Source of the DNA: Streptomyces roseus
GTDB lineage: Bacteria > Actinomycetota > Actinomycetes > Streptomycetales > Streptomycetaceae
DNA: 64,000 nucleotides
Direction: 5' to 3'
Assembly (NCBI RefSeq): GCF_001044425.1
Contig: NZ_LFML01000049.1
Coordinates: 85,535 to 149,534, forward strand
In this document: positions 43,001 to 51,089 of the stretch, piece after piece
Numbering within the stretch: the stretch's first letter is position 1
Layout: the number at the start of each line of letters is the position of its first letter
Translations under genes and position numbers: made by a program
The notes under the pieces: model-generated
The model's input: only the letters and a program-made list of their open reading frames with translations
Databases searched by the model: none
Told to the model about the DNA's origin: nothing

Positions 43001-43086
43001 CCCGGGGACCGGCTCAGCAGGGACTTCACCAGGGCGCCCGCCGCGGTGCCCGCCACCCGTAAGACCACCGTCTCGAAGCCCGTCAT
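40027..43086 (-). CDS. NACHT-domain NTPase with leucine-rich C-terminus (bacterial NLR-like protein)
   Basis: A 1019-residue STAND NTPase. Residues 1-230 form an Ala/Leu-rich helical N-terminal domain. The NACHT core has Walker A GPAGSGKST (256-264), Walker B with the NACHT signature LVLVDGVDEVP (331-341), and a sensor-like YVVTTRPSA (364-372). Helical and winged-helix parts follow (NPLMCALLCALNQDRR, VDFVHRTFQDYLGAKAAVES). From about residue 740, degenerate leucine-rich repeats run to the end (LEWLVLQGNPALTDLSRLSG, LTELMLLRCELRGGLDPLLE, LTRLRIAECAGTVDLSPLAR). The layout is that of bacterial NACHT proteins, several of which block phage. No effector domain such as a nuclease or TIR is obvious, so the N-terminal domain may be the effector. 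Confidence 0.88.
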   Translation of the reverse strand: MTGFETVVLRVAGTAAGALVKSLLSRSPGAGLAADPAAPAPRWRRPAQLGDPEIRRLTQALASRVGPACGSLPEHERLAALDAVADAFAALGALTPDSLFAADLDPGALAAALPPPPPGLSPPAGALYGRLIRLCCAHAVEYVTTLPAFGARADVELVRRTGELGRALDRLADRSDGAAHAFEERYARYVAEAHGRMLLFGVTTSTTRQEWPLDLAYISLAVSGEQELMPGGPGTHQTPVRAEQALGAADRVLLRGPAGSGKSTLVQWLALNAARQAEGPWSACVPFVLRLRSFTSADALPLPEEFLRASGVPLTAPPGWVEELMASGRALVLVDGVDEVPRRLRTRTEAWLRSLITAFPKARYVVTTRPSAVPESWLAGQGFAPHSLLPMEREDVQAFVRHWHAAARAGGQEVDAYESALLEAVAGRRDLGRLATNPLMCALLCALNQDRRMQLPRARKELYDAALDMLLVRRDTEREILGVEGVYLTREEQIALLQRFAYWLIRNGQVEAGRDEAVEMVAGWLDAMPQVRAGAEQVFSHLLIRSGLLREPVRGSVDFVHRTFQDYLGAKAAVESRDFGVLVKNAHDDTWDDVVRMAVGHARPDERTRILRGLLKRADKVKGARNRLILLAAACLEHAPELDAQVHGEIHARTAELLPPRSPAEAAELAKAGELVLELLPAPAGLSEAVAATVVRTAALVGGDRALRVIAGFRQDDRYEVGHEVSESWGRFPTTDYADAVLADASMHAAHLHIRTRKQLDAYTRLPHIRRVHLTWFGPIPRGIIGRPDLEWLVLQGNPALTDLSRLSGHLALRHLGVFDCPQLTSIDPVSELTPTSLAFGYVPEGLSLAALAGIPGLRSLVLGFEPKERRLGDIPAAEGLAKLTLWQGARGVSLDGLERWSSLTSLAIAGDTQYEQLVSRQITGLTSLQIRFATRVDPTMLRPFRQLTELMLLRCELRGGLDPLLELPGLTRLRIAECAGTVDLSPLARLEHLRLELDRRTDFGGTERIPPERLTYFP

Positions 43087-43187
43087 CCCCCGCCCTCCCC
43101 TTGGCCCGGAGATTATCGCGTGAACCGCCGGTAACCCCGATGGATACCGATCGGTAACAACCCCTGGCGGAGCCCCCGAACCCGCTC

Positions 43188-43193
43188 TATGGT
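43188..43193 (+). promoter_or_regulatory. -10 box (TATGGT) of an apparently leaderless gene
   Basis: TATGGT lies six bases before the sterol-desaturase ATG at 43200, and there is no ribosome-binding site, consistent with a leaderless transcript. Confidence 0.45.
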
Positions 43194-43199
43194 GCGGGC

Positions 43200-44147
43200 A
43201 TGCCGAACCTGCCCGATGTCGTGCTGTGGTCCATACCTGCCTTCGTGCTGCTCACCGTCATCGAGGTGGTGAGCTACCGGCTCCATCCCGACGAGGACGC
43301 CGCCGGCTACGACACCAAAGACGCGGCGACCAGCGTCGCCATGGGCATCGGCAGCATCGGCTTCGACCTGCTGTGGAAGATCCCGGTCGTCGCCGTGTTC
43401 ACGGCGGTCTACGAACTGACCCCGCTGCGCGTGCCGTTCCTGTGGTGGACGGTTCTGCTGATGCTGCTGGTGCAGGACTTCCTCTACTACTGGCAGCACC
43501 GGCTCCACCACGTCATCCGCATCCTGTGGGCCTGCCACGTGGTCCACCACAGCAGCCGGAACTTCAACCTCACCACCGCCCTGCGCCAGCCCTGGACCAG
43601 CGCCACCACCTGGTGGTTCTACCTGCCGATGGTCGCCGTCGGCGTGCACCCGGCCGCGATCCCCTTCTGCTACGGCATCAACCTCCTCTACCAGTTCTGG
43701 GTCCACACCGAGCGCATCGGCAAGCTGCCGCGGCCCTACGAGTACCTCTTCAACACCCCCTCCCACCACCGCGTCCACCACGCCTCCCAGGGCGGCTACC
43801 TGGACCGCAACTTCGGGGGGATCCTGATCGTCTGGGACCGCATGTTCGGCTCCTGGGTGGGGGAGACCGACAAGCCGGTCTACGGGCTCACCAAGAACAT
43901 CGGCACCTACAACCCGCTGCGCGTCGCCACCCACGAGTACGCCGCCATCGCCCGTGACGTCCGCGCCGCCGGCAGCTGGCGCGAGCGCGCCGGACGCGTC
44001 TTCCGCGGGCCCGGCTGGCAGCCGGCCCAGACGCAGGCCCCGTCGCAGGCCCAAGCCCAGGCCCAGGCCCCCGCCTCCGCCTCCGCCCCGGCGGCCGGGA
44101 GCGCCCCCGCCGCCGAGCCCGCGACCGCCCCGGAGCACGCCGCGTGA
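43200..44147 (+). CDS. Sterol desaturase/fatty acid hydroxylase family membrane protein
   Basis: A 315-residue integral membrane di-iron enzyme. The clustered His motifs are YYWQHRLHHVIR, WACHVVHHSS and SHHRVHHASQGGYLD, the histidine boxes of the fatty-acid hydroxylase superfamily, with about four membrane spans around them. The last 50 residues are a low-complexity Pro/Ala/Gln tail (QTQAPSQAQAQAQAPASASA), probably disordered. It overlaps the YhhN gene (GTGA). Likely substrates are membrane lipids, hopanoids or carotenoids; which one cannot be read from the sequence. Confidence 0.88.
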   Translation: MPNLPDVVLWSIPAFVLLTVIEVVSYRLHPDEDAAGYDTKDAATSVAMGIGSIGFDLLWKIPVVAVFTAVYELTPLRVPFLWWTVLLMLLVQDFLYYWQHRLHHVIRILWACHVVHHSSRNFNLTTALRQPWTSATTWWFYLPMVAVGVHPAAIPFCYGINLLYQFWVHTERIGKLPRPYEYLFNTPSHHRVHHASQGGYLDRNFGGILIVWDRMFGSWVGETDKPVYGLTKNIGTYNPLRVATHEYAAIARDVRAAGSWRERAGRVFRGPGWQPAQTQAPSQAQAQAQAPASASAPAAGSAPAAEPATAPEHAA

Positions 44148-44839
44148 GCGACACCGACTCCCGTACGCCGTCCTGGGCCCGCCCCGCGGCGGCCGCCGCC
44201 GACGGCTCGGCGGGCCGGATCCCGCTCGCCGCCTTCGCCGTCGCCACGGCCGTCGACCTCGGTTCGCTGCTGGCCGGCTGGCACCTCGGGCACCTCCTCG
44301 CGAAGCCGCTGCTGATGCCGCTGCTCGTCGCGTACGTGATCACGCGAAAGGCCCCCCGGCCGCTGATCGCCGCCCTGCTCTTCGGGTGGGGCGGGGACCT
44401 GGCCCTGCTCTTCGACGCCGACCCCGCCTTCCTGATCGGCATGGGCTCCTTCGCCGCCGGACACGTCTGCTACCTCGTGCTCTTCGGCCGGGGCAGGACG
44501 CACCCGGCGCTCGGCGGCGCGTACGCCCTCGCGCTCATCGGGACCGTCGCCCTGCTCTGGCCGGACCTGCCGGCCGACCTGCGGGTCCCGGTAGCCGGGT
44601 ACAGCCTGCTGCTCACCGCCATGGCCTACCGCTCCAGCGCCCTCGGCCTGCGCGCCGGCCTCGGCGGGGCGCTGTTCCTGCTCTCCGACACGCTGATCGC
44701 CACCGGGGTCGCCGACTGGCCGCAGGCTCCCCGCCCCGACTTCTGGATCATGGCGACGTACGTCGCCGCCCAGTACCTCCTGGCCACTGGAGCACTCGCC
44801 CCGCGGCAGGCGTACGGTAGGGAAGTCCTACAAGACTGA
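44144..44839 (+). CDS. YhhN-family membrane protein (lysoplasmalogenase-like)
   Basis: A 231-residue protein with about eight membrane segments. Features typical of the YhhN/TMEM86 family are KPLLMPLLVAYVI, LFGWGGDLALLFD (G-D in a helix), FAAGHVCYLVLF and LFLLSDTLIA (S-D). Vertebrate relatives hydrolyse lysoplasmalogens; the bacterial role is not settled. The GTG start overlaps the stop of the desaturase-family gene, so a shared lipid-related job is a fair inference. Confidence 0.87.
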   Translation: MSDTDSRTPSWARPAAAAADGSAGRIPLAAFAVATAVDLGSLLAGWHLGHLLAKPLLMPLLVAYVITRKAPRPLIAALLFGWGGDLALLFDADPAFLIGMGSFAAGHVCYLVLFGRGRTHPALGGAYALALIGTVALLWPDLPADLRVPVAGYSLLLTAMAYRSSALGLRAGLGGALFLLSDTLIATGVADWPQAPRPDFWIMATYVAAQYLLATGALAPRQAYGREVLQD

Positions 44840-44867
44840 ACGAACTGATCCGGAGGGCTGCACACCC

Positions 44868-45911
44868 ATGCGCGCCACCGTCATCCACGCCCCGCACGAC
44901 ATCCGCGTGGAGGAGGTGCCCGACGCTGCGATCCAGCGCCCCGAGGACGCCGTCGTCCGCGTGCTGCGTGCCTGCATCTGCGGCAGCGACCTGTGGGCCT
45001 ACCGCGGCGAGGCCGCGCGCCAGCCCGGCCAGCGCATCGGCCACGAGTTCCTCGGCATCGTCGAGGAGACCGGTTCGGCCGTGTCCGGCCTGAAGGCCGG
45101 CGACCTCGTCGTCGCCCCCTTCATGTGGTCCGACGGCACCTGCGACTTCTGCTCCGAGGGCCTGTACACCTCCTGCGTGCACGGCGGTTTCTGGGGCTCG
45201 GTCGGCTTCGACGGCGGCCAGGGCGAGGCCGTCCGCGTCCCGCACGCCGACGGCACCCTCGTGAAGCTGCCGGCCGAGGCCGTCTCCGACGACCAGCTGC
45301 TGACCGGCCTGCTGGCCCTCTCCGACGTCATGGGCACCGGGCACCACGCGGCCCTCGGCGCGGGCGTCCGCAAGGGCTCCACCGTGGCCGTCGTCGGCGA
45401 CGGCGCGGTCGGCCTGTGCGGGGTGCTCGCCGCCAAGCGCCTGGGAGCCGAGCGGATCATCGCCCTGGGCCGCCACACCGCCCGTACGGACATCGCCAAG
45501 CTCTTCGGGGCCACCGACGTGGTCGCCGAGCGCGGGGAGGCGGCCGAGGCCGCCGTCCGCGAGCTCACCGGCGGCCACGGCGCGCACGCCGTCATCGAGG
45601 CCGTCGGCACCGAGCAGTCGATGCGCACCGCCGTGAACATCACCCGCGACGGCGGGGCGATCGGCTACGTCGGCGTCCCGCACGGCAGCGGCACCGGCCT
45701 GGACCTCGGCGTGATGTTCGACCGCAACATCGCCCTGCGCGGCGGCGTCGCGCCGGTGCGGGCGTACATCCCGGAGCTGCTGGAGGACGTCCTCAGCGGC
45801 GCGATCGACCCGGCGCCCGTCTTCGACCGGGCCGTGTCGCTGGACGAGGTCCCGGACGGCTACCGCGCCATGGACGACCGCAGCGCGCTGAAGGTGCTCA
45901 TCAAGCCCTGA
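44868..45911 (+). CDS. Zinc-dependent alcohol dehydrogenase (medium-chain family)
   Basis: A 347-residue MDR-family dehydrogenase. Catalytic zinc ligands are Cys in RACICGSDLWAY and His-Glu in RIGHEFLGIVE; the Rossmann motif is VAVVGDGAVGLCGV. The structural-zinc loop reads MWSDGTCDFCSEGLYTSCVHG: three of the four usual cysteines are present and the first is replaced, so the structural zinc may be absent or differently bound. The substrate is unknown. It has GGAGGG upstream and ends at a strong bidirectional hairpin. Confidence 0.9.
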   Translation: MRATVIHAPHDIRVEEVPDAAIQRPEDAVVRVLRACICGSDLWAYRGEAARQPGQRIGHEFLGIVEETGSAVSGLKAGDLVVAPFMWSDGTCDFCSEGLYTSCVHGGFWGSVGFDGGQGEAVRVPHADGTLVKLPAEAVSDDQLLTGLLALSDVMGTGHHAALGAGVRKGSTVAVVGDGAVGLCGVLAAKRLGAERIIALGRHTARTDIAKLFGATDVVAERGEAAEAAVRELTGGHGAHAVIEAVGTEQSMRTAVNITRDGGAIGYVGVPHGSGTGLDLGVMFDRNIALRGGVAPVRAYIPELLEDVLSGAIDPAPVFDRAVSLDEVPDGYRAMDDRSALKVLIKP

Positions 45912-45949
45912 GCCCGGCGAGCCGTGCTCTGTGACGTACTGAACGACGG

Positions 45950-45994
45950 CGGGAGGGGCCGGCCCGGGGGAATCCCCCTGGCCGGCCCCTCCCG
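45950..45994. terminator. Bidirectional terminator between convergent genes
   Basis: A 15-bp perfect stem (arm CGGGAGGGGCCGGCC) enclosing a further GGGGG-AAT-CCCCC pairing. It sits between the alcohol dehydrogenase and the convergent S8 protease. Confidence 0.85.
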
Positions 45995-46012
45995 TATCGG
46001 GCGTACGCCCCG

Positions 46013-47569
46013 CTACTTGACGGCCTTCAGCGCGTCCACCACGCCGTAGCCGTAGTACCCGGTCTGGCCCCACTTGCTCTGGCAGGTGGTGGCGTCGACC
46101 AGCGCGCCCGTGGCGTCGTAGATCTTCTCCGGGCAGGCCGTCTTCGTGGCCTGGGCCTTCAGCATGGCCTGGAGCTGCGAGGGCGTGGCCTTCGGGTGCG
46201 CGCTCTTGAGCAGTGCCGCCACGCCCGCCACGTGCGGGCCGGCCATCGAGGTGCCCTGCTTGTAGCCGTAGCCGCCGCCCGGCAGCGTCGACAGCACGCG
46301 CCCGTTGGCGTCCGGGGTGGCCGGGATCTGCCACTTGTCGCCGCCGGGGGCGGCGACGTCGACCACGCCCAGGCCGAAGCTGGAGTAGTACGACCGCACT
46401 CCCTGGTTGCCGGTCGCGCTCACCGTGACCACACCCGGGAGCTGGGTGGGTATGTCCAGGCAGACGTGCGGGTCGATGGTGCGCGGGACCGGGGTGCCGT
46501 CGTCCGGGCTGGAGTCGTCGACGATGGCGTTCGACGCCAGGTCGTGGTTGGAGTTGCCCGCCGAGGCCACGCTGAGCACGCCCTTGCGCTCGGCGTACTT
46601 GGTCGCCCGGCCGAGGGCCTCCACCAGCGCCTTCTGGTCGTCGTCCGCCTTGCAGTTGTAGAGCCAGGGGTCGACGTAGTAGCTGTTGTTGGTCACCTCG
46701 ATCCCCTTCTCGGCGGCGAACATGAAGCCGCAGACGACGGCCTCGGTGAAGAACAGGCTGGTGCCCGGCTCGCTCACCTTGATCGCGGCGACCTGCACGC
46801 CGGGCGCGACGCCCGCGACGCCGATGCCGTTGCGCGCGGCCGCGATGGTCCCGGCGACGTGCGTGCCGTGGTCGCTGCCGTCGGGGTACGGGCGCCACGC
46901 GCCGTCGGTGGTGTCCGCGACCCCGCCGACGCAGTTGGCCGACTGGCTCTTGGAGAAGTTCGGGGCGAGGTCCGGGTGGGTGTCGTCGACACCCGTGTCG
47001 ATGACGCCCACGGTGACGTCCCGGCTGCCATCGTTGATCTTGTGTGCCTGATCGGCCTTGATCGCCCGCAGGTCCCACTGGTTGGGCTCCAGCGGCTCCT
47101 GACCGTCCGTGGCCGCCGCCGCCGCCTTCGCGGCGTCCGCCGCGCCGAGCTTCTGCGTCGTGCCCTCCTCGGTGGTCGCCACCGTCTGGAGGGGGGCCGT
47201 CCGGGTGGCGCCGACCGACACGAACAGGCTGCGCTGCGCGCGCAGCTGCTTGGCGAAGTCCGGGTTCTGGGAGTGTGCGACGACGACCCCGATCTGCTCA
47301 TAGGACGTCACCACCGTTCCACCGGCCCGCTCGACGGCCTTCTTCGCGGCCTTCACCGAGGCGTACGTGGTCAGGTTCGCGACGTACGAGAGCTTGGGGC
47401 CGGTGGTGTCGGGCTTGGCCGCGGCCGCCGTACCCGCCGCCGTGCTGCCCAGCGGGGCGGCGGAGGCCGCGACCGAGGGCAGGAAGGCGAGCGAGGCGGT
47501 GAGCGCCAGGCCGACCGGAACGGCGAGACGGCCGCGCCATTCAGGGGATCGTGACCCCAGCTGAGCCAT
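46013..47569 (-). CDS. Secreted S8 (subtilisin-like) serine protease
   Basis: A 518-residue exported protease. A signal peptide (VPVGLALTASLAFLPSVAAS then ASA) is followed by an inhibitor-like propeptide (about residues 58-125, SYVANLTTYASVKAAKKAVE onward). The catalytic triad is Asp191 in GVIDTGVDDTHPDL, His234 in DHGTHVAGTI and Ser441 in GTSMAGPHVAG; the oxyanion Asn is in SVASAGNSNH. Cys residues (NCVGG, YNCKAD, HVCLD, KTACPEK, TTCQSK) may form disulphides. It probably degrades extracellular protein. The ATG at 47569 has GGAG upstream; the divergent gap of 275 bases also serves the DUF485 gene. Confidence 0.92.
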   Translation of the reverse strand: MAQLGSRSPEWRGRLAVPVGLALTASLAFLPSVAASAAPLGSTAAGTAAAAKPDTTGPKLSYVANLTTYASVKAAKKAVERAGGTVVTSYEQIGVVVAHSQNPDFAKQLRAQRSLFVSVGATRTAPLQTVATTEEGTTQKLGAADAAKAAAAATDGQEPLEPNQWDLRAIKADQAHKINDGSRDVTVGVIDTGVDDTHPDLAPNFSKSQSANCVGGVADTTDGAWRPYPDGSDHGTHVAGTIAAARNGIGVAGVAPGVQVAAIKVSEPGTSLFFTEAVVCGFMFAAEKGIEVTNNSYYVDPWLYNCKADDDQKALVEALGRATKYAERKGVLSVASAGNSNHDLASNAIVDDSSPDDGTPVPRTIDPHVCLDIPTQLPGVVTVSATGNQGVRSYYSSFGLGVVDVAAPGGDKWQIPATPDANGRVLSTLPGGGYGYKQGTSMAGPHVAGVAALLKSAHPKATPSQLQAMLKAQATKTACPEKIYDATGALVDATTCQSKWGQTGYYGYGVVDALKAVK

Positions 47570-47844
47570 GGGTTCTCCACATCATCAGTGAAAGAAGCCG
47601 CCCGCGCGGGGTCGCGCCGGACGGCGGGTTCATGACAACCGAACCTAGTGCCGGCGATCGACTTTCCGCCATCAGTTCGACGAAATCAGGTTTCGAAGAA
47701 TCATCCGAAGAACCAAAGGGTGTTGAACCGTCCCGACGCGCCGTACGTGCCGTTGACAAGGGGGGATCAGCGCCACCGTCCCCCCACACGGAGGTTGTTT
47801 TGTCCGTCGTCCCCACCGCACCCGCGTCACAAGGAGAGCCCCCC

Positions 47845-48210
47845 GTGACCACCGAAGCAGCGCCGCCGCACGGCAGCGCGGGAACGCCCGCGCCGAGCCC
47901 CGCGGCAGAGCAGTTCGCAGCCGTCCAGCAGAGCGCCGAGTTCGCCGAACTGCGCAGTTCCTACCGCTCCTTCGCCTTTCCCCTCACCGTGGCCTTCATC
48001 GCCTGGTACCTGCTCTACGTCCTCCTGTCCAACTACGCCGGCGGCTTCATGGGGACCAAGCTCTTCGGCAACATCAACGTCGCCCTGGTGTTCGGCCTGG
48101 CCCAGTTCGCGACGACGTTCCTCATCGCCTGGCTGTACTCCCGCCACGCCGCCACGAAGCTGGACCCGAAGGCGGCGGCGATCAAGGCGCGGATGGAGGC
48201 GGGCGAATGA
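47845..48210 (+). CDS. DUF485 membrane protein, partner of the acetate symporter
   Basis: A 121-residue protein with two membrane spans (FPLTVAFIAWYLLYVLLSNY and VALVFGLAQFATTFLIAWLY) of the DUF485/YjcH family, which is almost always encoded before ActP. The GTG at 47845 follows AAGGAG. An in-frame TTG at 47800, five bases after GGAGG, would add fifteen residues and is a real alternative. The stop overlaps the symporter ATG (ATGA). Confidence 0.87.
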   Translation: MTTEAAPPHGSAGTPAPSPAAEQFAAVQQSAEFAELRSSYRSFAFPLTVAFIAWYLLYVLLSNYAGGFMGTKLFGNINVALVFGLAQFATTFLIAWLYSRHAATKLDPKAAAIKARMEAGE

Positions 48211-49847
48211 GCGCCACCCTCCCCGTCCCCCTCGCGGCGGACGTGGCCGCGGGGGCCACCGAGCACCGGCCGCTGATCATCACCCTGTTCGGTCTGTTCG
48301 TCGTCGCCACCCTCGTCATCACGATCTGGGCCGGCCGCCAGACCAAGGACGCCGCCGACTTCTACGCGGGCGGCCGGCAGTTCACCGGCTTCCAGAACGG
48401 CCTGGCCATCTCCGGCGACTACATGTCCGCCGCGTCCTTCCTCGGCATCGCCGGCGTCATCGCCCTCAAGGGCTACGACGGCTTCCTGTACTCCATCGGC
48501 TTCCTGGTCGCCTGGCTGGTGGCCCTGCTGCTGGTCGCCGAGCCGCTGCGCAACTCGGGCCGCTACACCATGGGCGACGTACTCGCCTACCGGATGCGCC
48601 AGCGGCCCGTGCGCACCGCCGCGGGCACCTCCACCATCGTGGTCTCGATCTTCTACCTGCTGGCCCAGATGGCGGGCGCCGGCGTGCTGGTCTCCCTCCT
48701 CCTCGGGATCACCAGTGACGGCGGTCAGATCGCCATCGTCGCGCTGGTCGGCGTCCTGATGATCCTCTACGTCACCATCGGCGGCATGAAGGGCACCACC
48801 TGGGTCCAGATGGTCAAGGCCGTCCTCCTCATCGCGGGCGCGCTGCTGATCACCTTCCTGGTGATGTGGAAGTTCGACTTCAACGTCTCCGACCTGCTGG
48901 GCAAAGCGGCCGAGAACAGCGGCAAGGGCTCGTCCTTCCTGGAGCCCGGACTCAAGTACGGCATCACCGGCACCTCCAAGCTGGACTTCATCTCCCTGGG
49001 CCTCGCCCTGGTCCTCGGCACCGCCGGCCTGCCGCACATCCTGATCCGCTTCTACACGGTGCCCACCGCCAAGGCCGCCCGTAAGTCGGTGAACTGGGCC
49101 ATCGGCATCATCGGCGTCTTCTACCTGATGACGATCGCCCTCGGCTTCGGCGCCGCCGCGCTGCTCAGCCCCAAGGAGATCACCGCCTCCAACCCGTCCG
49201 GCAACACCGCCGCCCCGCTCCTCGCCCAGGCCGTCGGCGGCGGCGCCGACTCCACCGGCGGCGCGATCCTGCTCGCCGTGATCTCCGCGGTGGCCTTCGC
49301 GACGATCCTCGCCGTGGTCGCGGGCCTCACCCTCGCCTCCTCCTCTTCCTTCGCGCACGACATCTACGTCAACGTGATCCGCAAGGGCGAGGCCACCGAG
49401 AAGGAAGAGGTACGGGCGGCCCGCTGGTCCACCGTCGTCATCGGCGCCGTCGCCATCGTCCTCGGGGCCCTCGCCCGGGACATCAACATCGCGGGCCTGG
49501 TCGCCCTCGCCTTCGCCGTCGCGGCCTCGGCGAACCTGCCGACGATCCTGTACAGCCTCTTCTGGAAGCGCTTCACCACCCAGGGCGCGCTCTGGTCGAT
49601 CTACGGCGGCCTGATCTCGTCCGTGGTCCTGGTGCTCTTCTCGCCCGTCGTGTCCGGCAACGAGAAGACCTCGATGTTCAAGGGGGTCGACTTCCACTGG
49701 TTCCCCCTGGAGAACCCCGGGATCATCTCCATCCCGCTCGGCTTCCTGCTGGGCTGGCTGGGCACGCTCCTGTCCAAGGAGCCGGCCGACCCCCAGAAGT
49801 TCGCGGAGCTTGAGGTCCGCTCCCTTACGGGAACGGGCGCGCACTGA
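48207..49847 (+). CDS. actP: Sodium/solute symporter, ActP-type (acetate or other monocarboxylate)
   Basis: A 546-residue polytopic membrane protein of the solute:sodium symporter family, about 13 spans. Family features are DFYAGGRQFTGFQNGLAISG, DYMSAASFLGIAGV, GLPHILIRFYTVPTAKAARK and FAVAASANLPTILYSLFWKR. The pairing with DUF485 is diagnostic of the ActP (cation/acetate) branch, though related pairs carry pyruvate or propionate. It is coupled to the DUF485 gene by an ATGA overlap and ends at a strong hairpin. Confidence 0.9.
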   Translation: MSATLPVPLAADVAAGATEHRPLIITLFGLFVVATLVITIWAGRQTKDAADFYAGGRQFTGFQNGLAISGDYMSAASFLGIAGVIALKGYDGFLYSIGFLVAWLVALLLVAEPLRNSGRYTMGDVLAYRMRQRPVRTAAGTSTIVVSIFYLLAQMAGAGVLVSLLLGITSDGGQIAIVALVGVLMILYVTIGGMKGTTWVQMVKAVLLIAGALLITFLVMWKFDFNVSDLLGKAAENSGKGSSFLEPGLKYGITGTSKLDFISLGLALVLGTAGLPHILIRFYTVPTAKAARKSVNWAIGIIGVFYLMTIALGFGAAALLSPKEITASNPSGNTAAPLLAQAVGGGADSTGGAILLAVISAVAFATILAVVAGLTLASSSSFAHDIYVNVIRKGEATEKEEVRAARWSTVVIGAVAIVLGALARDINIAGLVALAFAVAASANLPTILYSLFWKRFTTQGALWSIYGGLISSVVLVLFSPVVSGNEKTSMFKGVDFHWFPLENPGIISIPLGFLLGWLGTLLSKEPADPQKFAELEVRSLTGTGAH

Positions 49848-49881
49848 CACCGTGCACATGTGAGATGGGCCGAGCACGCAA

Positions 49882-49917
49882 CGTGGCCGCGTCGTACTTC
49901 TCTACGACGCGGCCACG
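49882..49917 (+). terminator. Terminator hairpin after the acetate symporter gene
   Basis: A perfect 15-bp stem (arm CGTGGCCGCGTCGTA) with loop CTTCTC, 34 bases after the stop codon. Confidence 0.85.
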
Positions 49918-50041
49918 CCGCGTCTCGTTCATTCGGGCACCCCTACGCGTCATGGCCGTCGCGTAGGCTCGGATACAGCGCCCGGCGTTTACCCGAAGTG
50001 GCGCGAACGTCTCTATGGACCGGACAGGGAGGGGGCCCGAA

Positions 50042-51031
50042 ATGCTTCTGGACACCTACGGCCGCGTGGCCACTGACCTGCGCGTCTCGCTCACCGACCG
50101 GTGCAATCTGCGCTGCACCTACTGCATGCCCGAGGAGGGCCTGCAGTGGCTCGGCAAGTCCGATCTGCTCTCCGACGAGGAGATCGTCAGGCTGATCCGG
50201 ATCGCCGTGACCGAGCTCGGGATCACCGAGGTCCGCTTCACCGGCGGCGAGCCGCTGCTGCGCCCCGGCCTGGTCGGGATCGTCGAGCAGTGCGCGGCCC
50301 TGGAGCCGCGCCCCCGGATGTCCCTGACCACCAACGGCATCGGCCTCAAGCGCACCGCACAGGCGCTCAAGGCCGCCGGGCTGGACCGGGTAAACGTTTC
50401 GCTGGACACCCTGCGGCCCGAGGTCTTCAAGACGCTCACCCGCCGTGACCGCCACCGCGACGTCATCGACGGCATGGCCGCCGCCCGCGAGGCCGGCCTG
50501 ACCCCCGTCAAGGTCAACGCCGTCCTGATGCCGGGCCTCAACGACGACGAGGCTCCCGACCTGCTCGCCTGGGCCGTGGAGAACGAGTACGAGCTCCGCT
50601 TCATCGAGCAGATGCCGCTCGACGCCCAGCACGGCTGGAAGCGCGACGGCATGATCACCGCCGGTGACATCCTCGCCTCGCTGCGCACCCGCTTCACCCT
50701 CACCGAGGAGGGCGCCGAGGAGCGGGGCTCCGCCCCGGCCGAGCGCTGGGTCGTCGACGACGGCCCCGCCACCGTCGGCGTCATCGCCTCGGTCACCCGC
50801 CCCTTCTGCGGGGCCTGCGACCGTACGAGGCTCACGGCCGACGGCCAGGTCCGTACGTGCCTGTTCGCCACCGAGGAGTCGGACCTGCGCGCCGCGCTGC
50901 GCTCCGGGGCCCCGGACGAGGAGATCGCCCGCCTGTGGAAGGTGGCGATGTGGGGCAAGAAGGCCGGGTCCGGACTCGACGACCCGTCCTTCCTCCAGCC
51001 CGACCGGCCGATGTCCGCGATCGGCGGCTGA
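50042..51031 (+). CDS. moaA: GTP 3',8-cyclase (MoaA), molybdenum cofactor biosynthesis
   Basis: A 329-residue radical-SAM enzyme that converts GTP to the cyclic precursor used for cyclic pyranopterin monophosphate. The SAM-binding 4Fe-4S motif is Cys21, Cys25 and Cys28 in DRCNLRCTYCMPEE. The second cluster uses CGACDRTRL and the downstream RTCLF cysteine. The essential C-terminal double glycine is present (AIGG). Other motifs include FTGGEPLLRPGL. The ATG at 50042 follows AGGGAGGGGG. No other moa gene is adjacent, so it is a stand-alone copy. Confidence 0.95.
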   Translation: MLLDTYGRVATDLRVSLTDRCNLRCTYCMPEEGLQWLGKSDLLSDEEIVRLIRIAVTELGITEVRFTGGEPLLRPGLVGIVEQCAALEPRPRMSLTTNGIGLKRTAQALKAAGLDRVNVSLDTLRPEVFKTLTRRDRHRDVIDGMAAAREAGLTPVKVNAVLMPGLNDDEAPDLLAWAVENEYELRFIEQMPLDAQHGWKRDGMITAGDILASLRTRFTLTEEGAEERGSAPAERWVVDDGPATVGVIASVTRPFCGACDRTRLTADGQVRTCLFATEESDLRAALRSGAPDEEIARLWKVAMWGKKAGSGLDDPSFLQPDRPMSAIGG

Positions 51032-51089
51032 CGCCGCCGGCCACGGGTCACCGCGGCCGACGGCAGCCGACCGCGGCCGTCGTCGGCCG

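Noticed and set aside
47753..47758. TTGACA as a -35 box for the DUF485/ActP operon
   Set aside because: A perfect -35 hexamer, but no acceptable -10 lies 16-19 bases downstream, so a promoter cannot be claimed.
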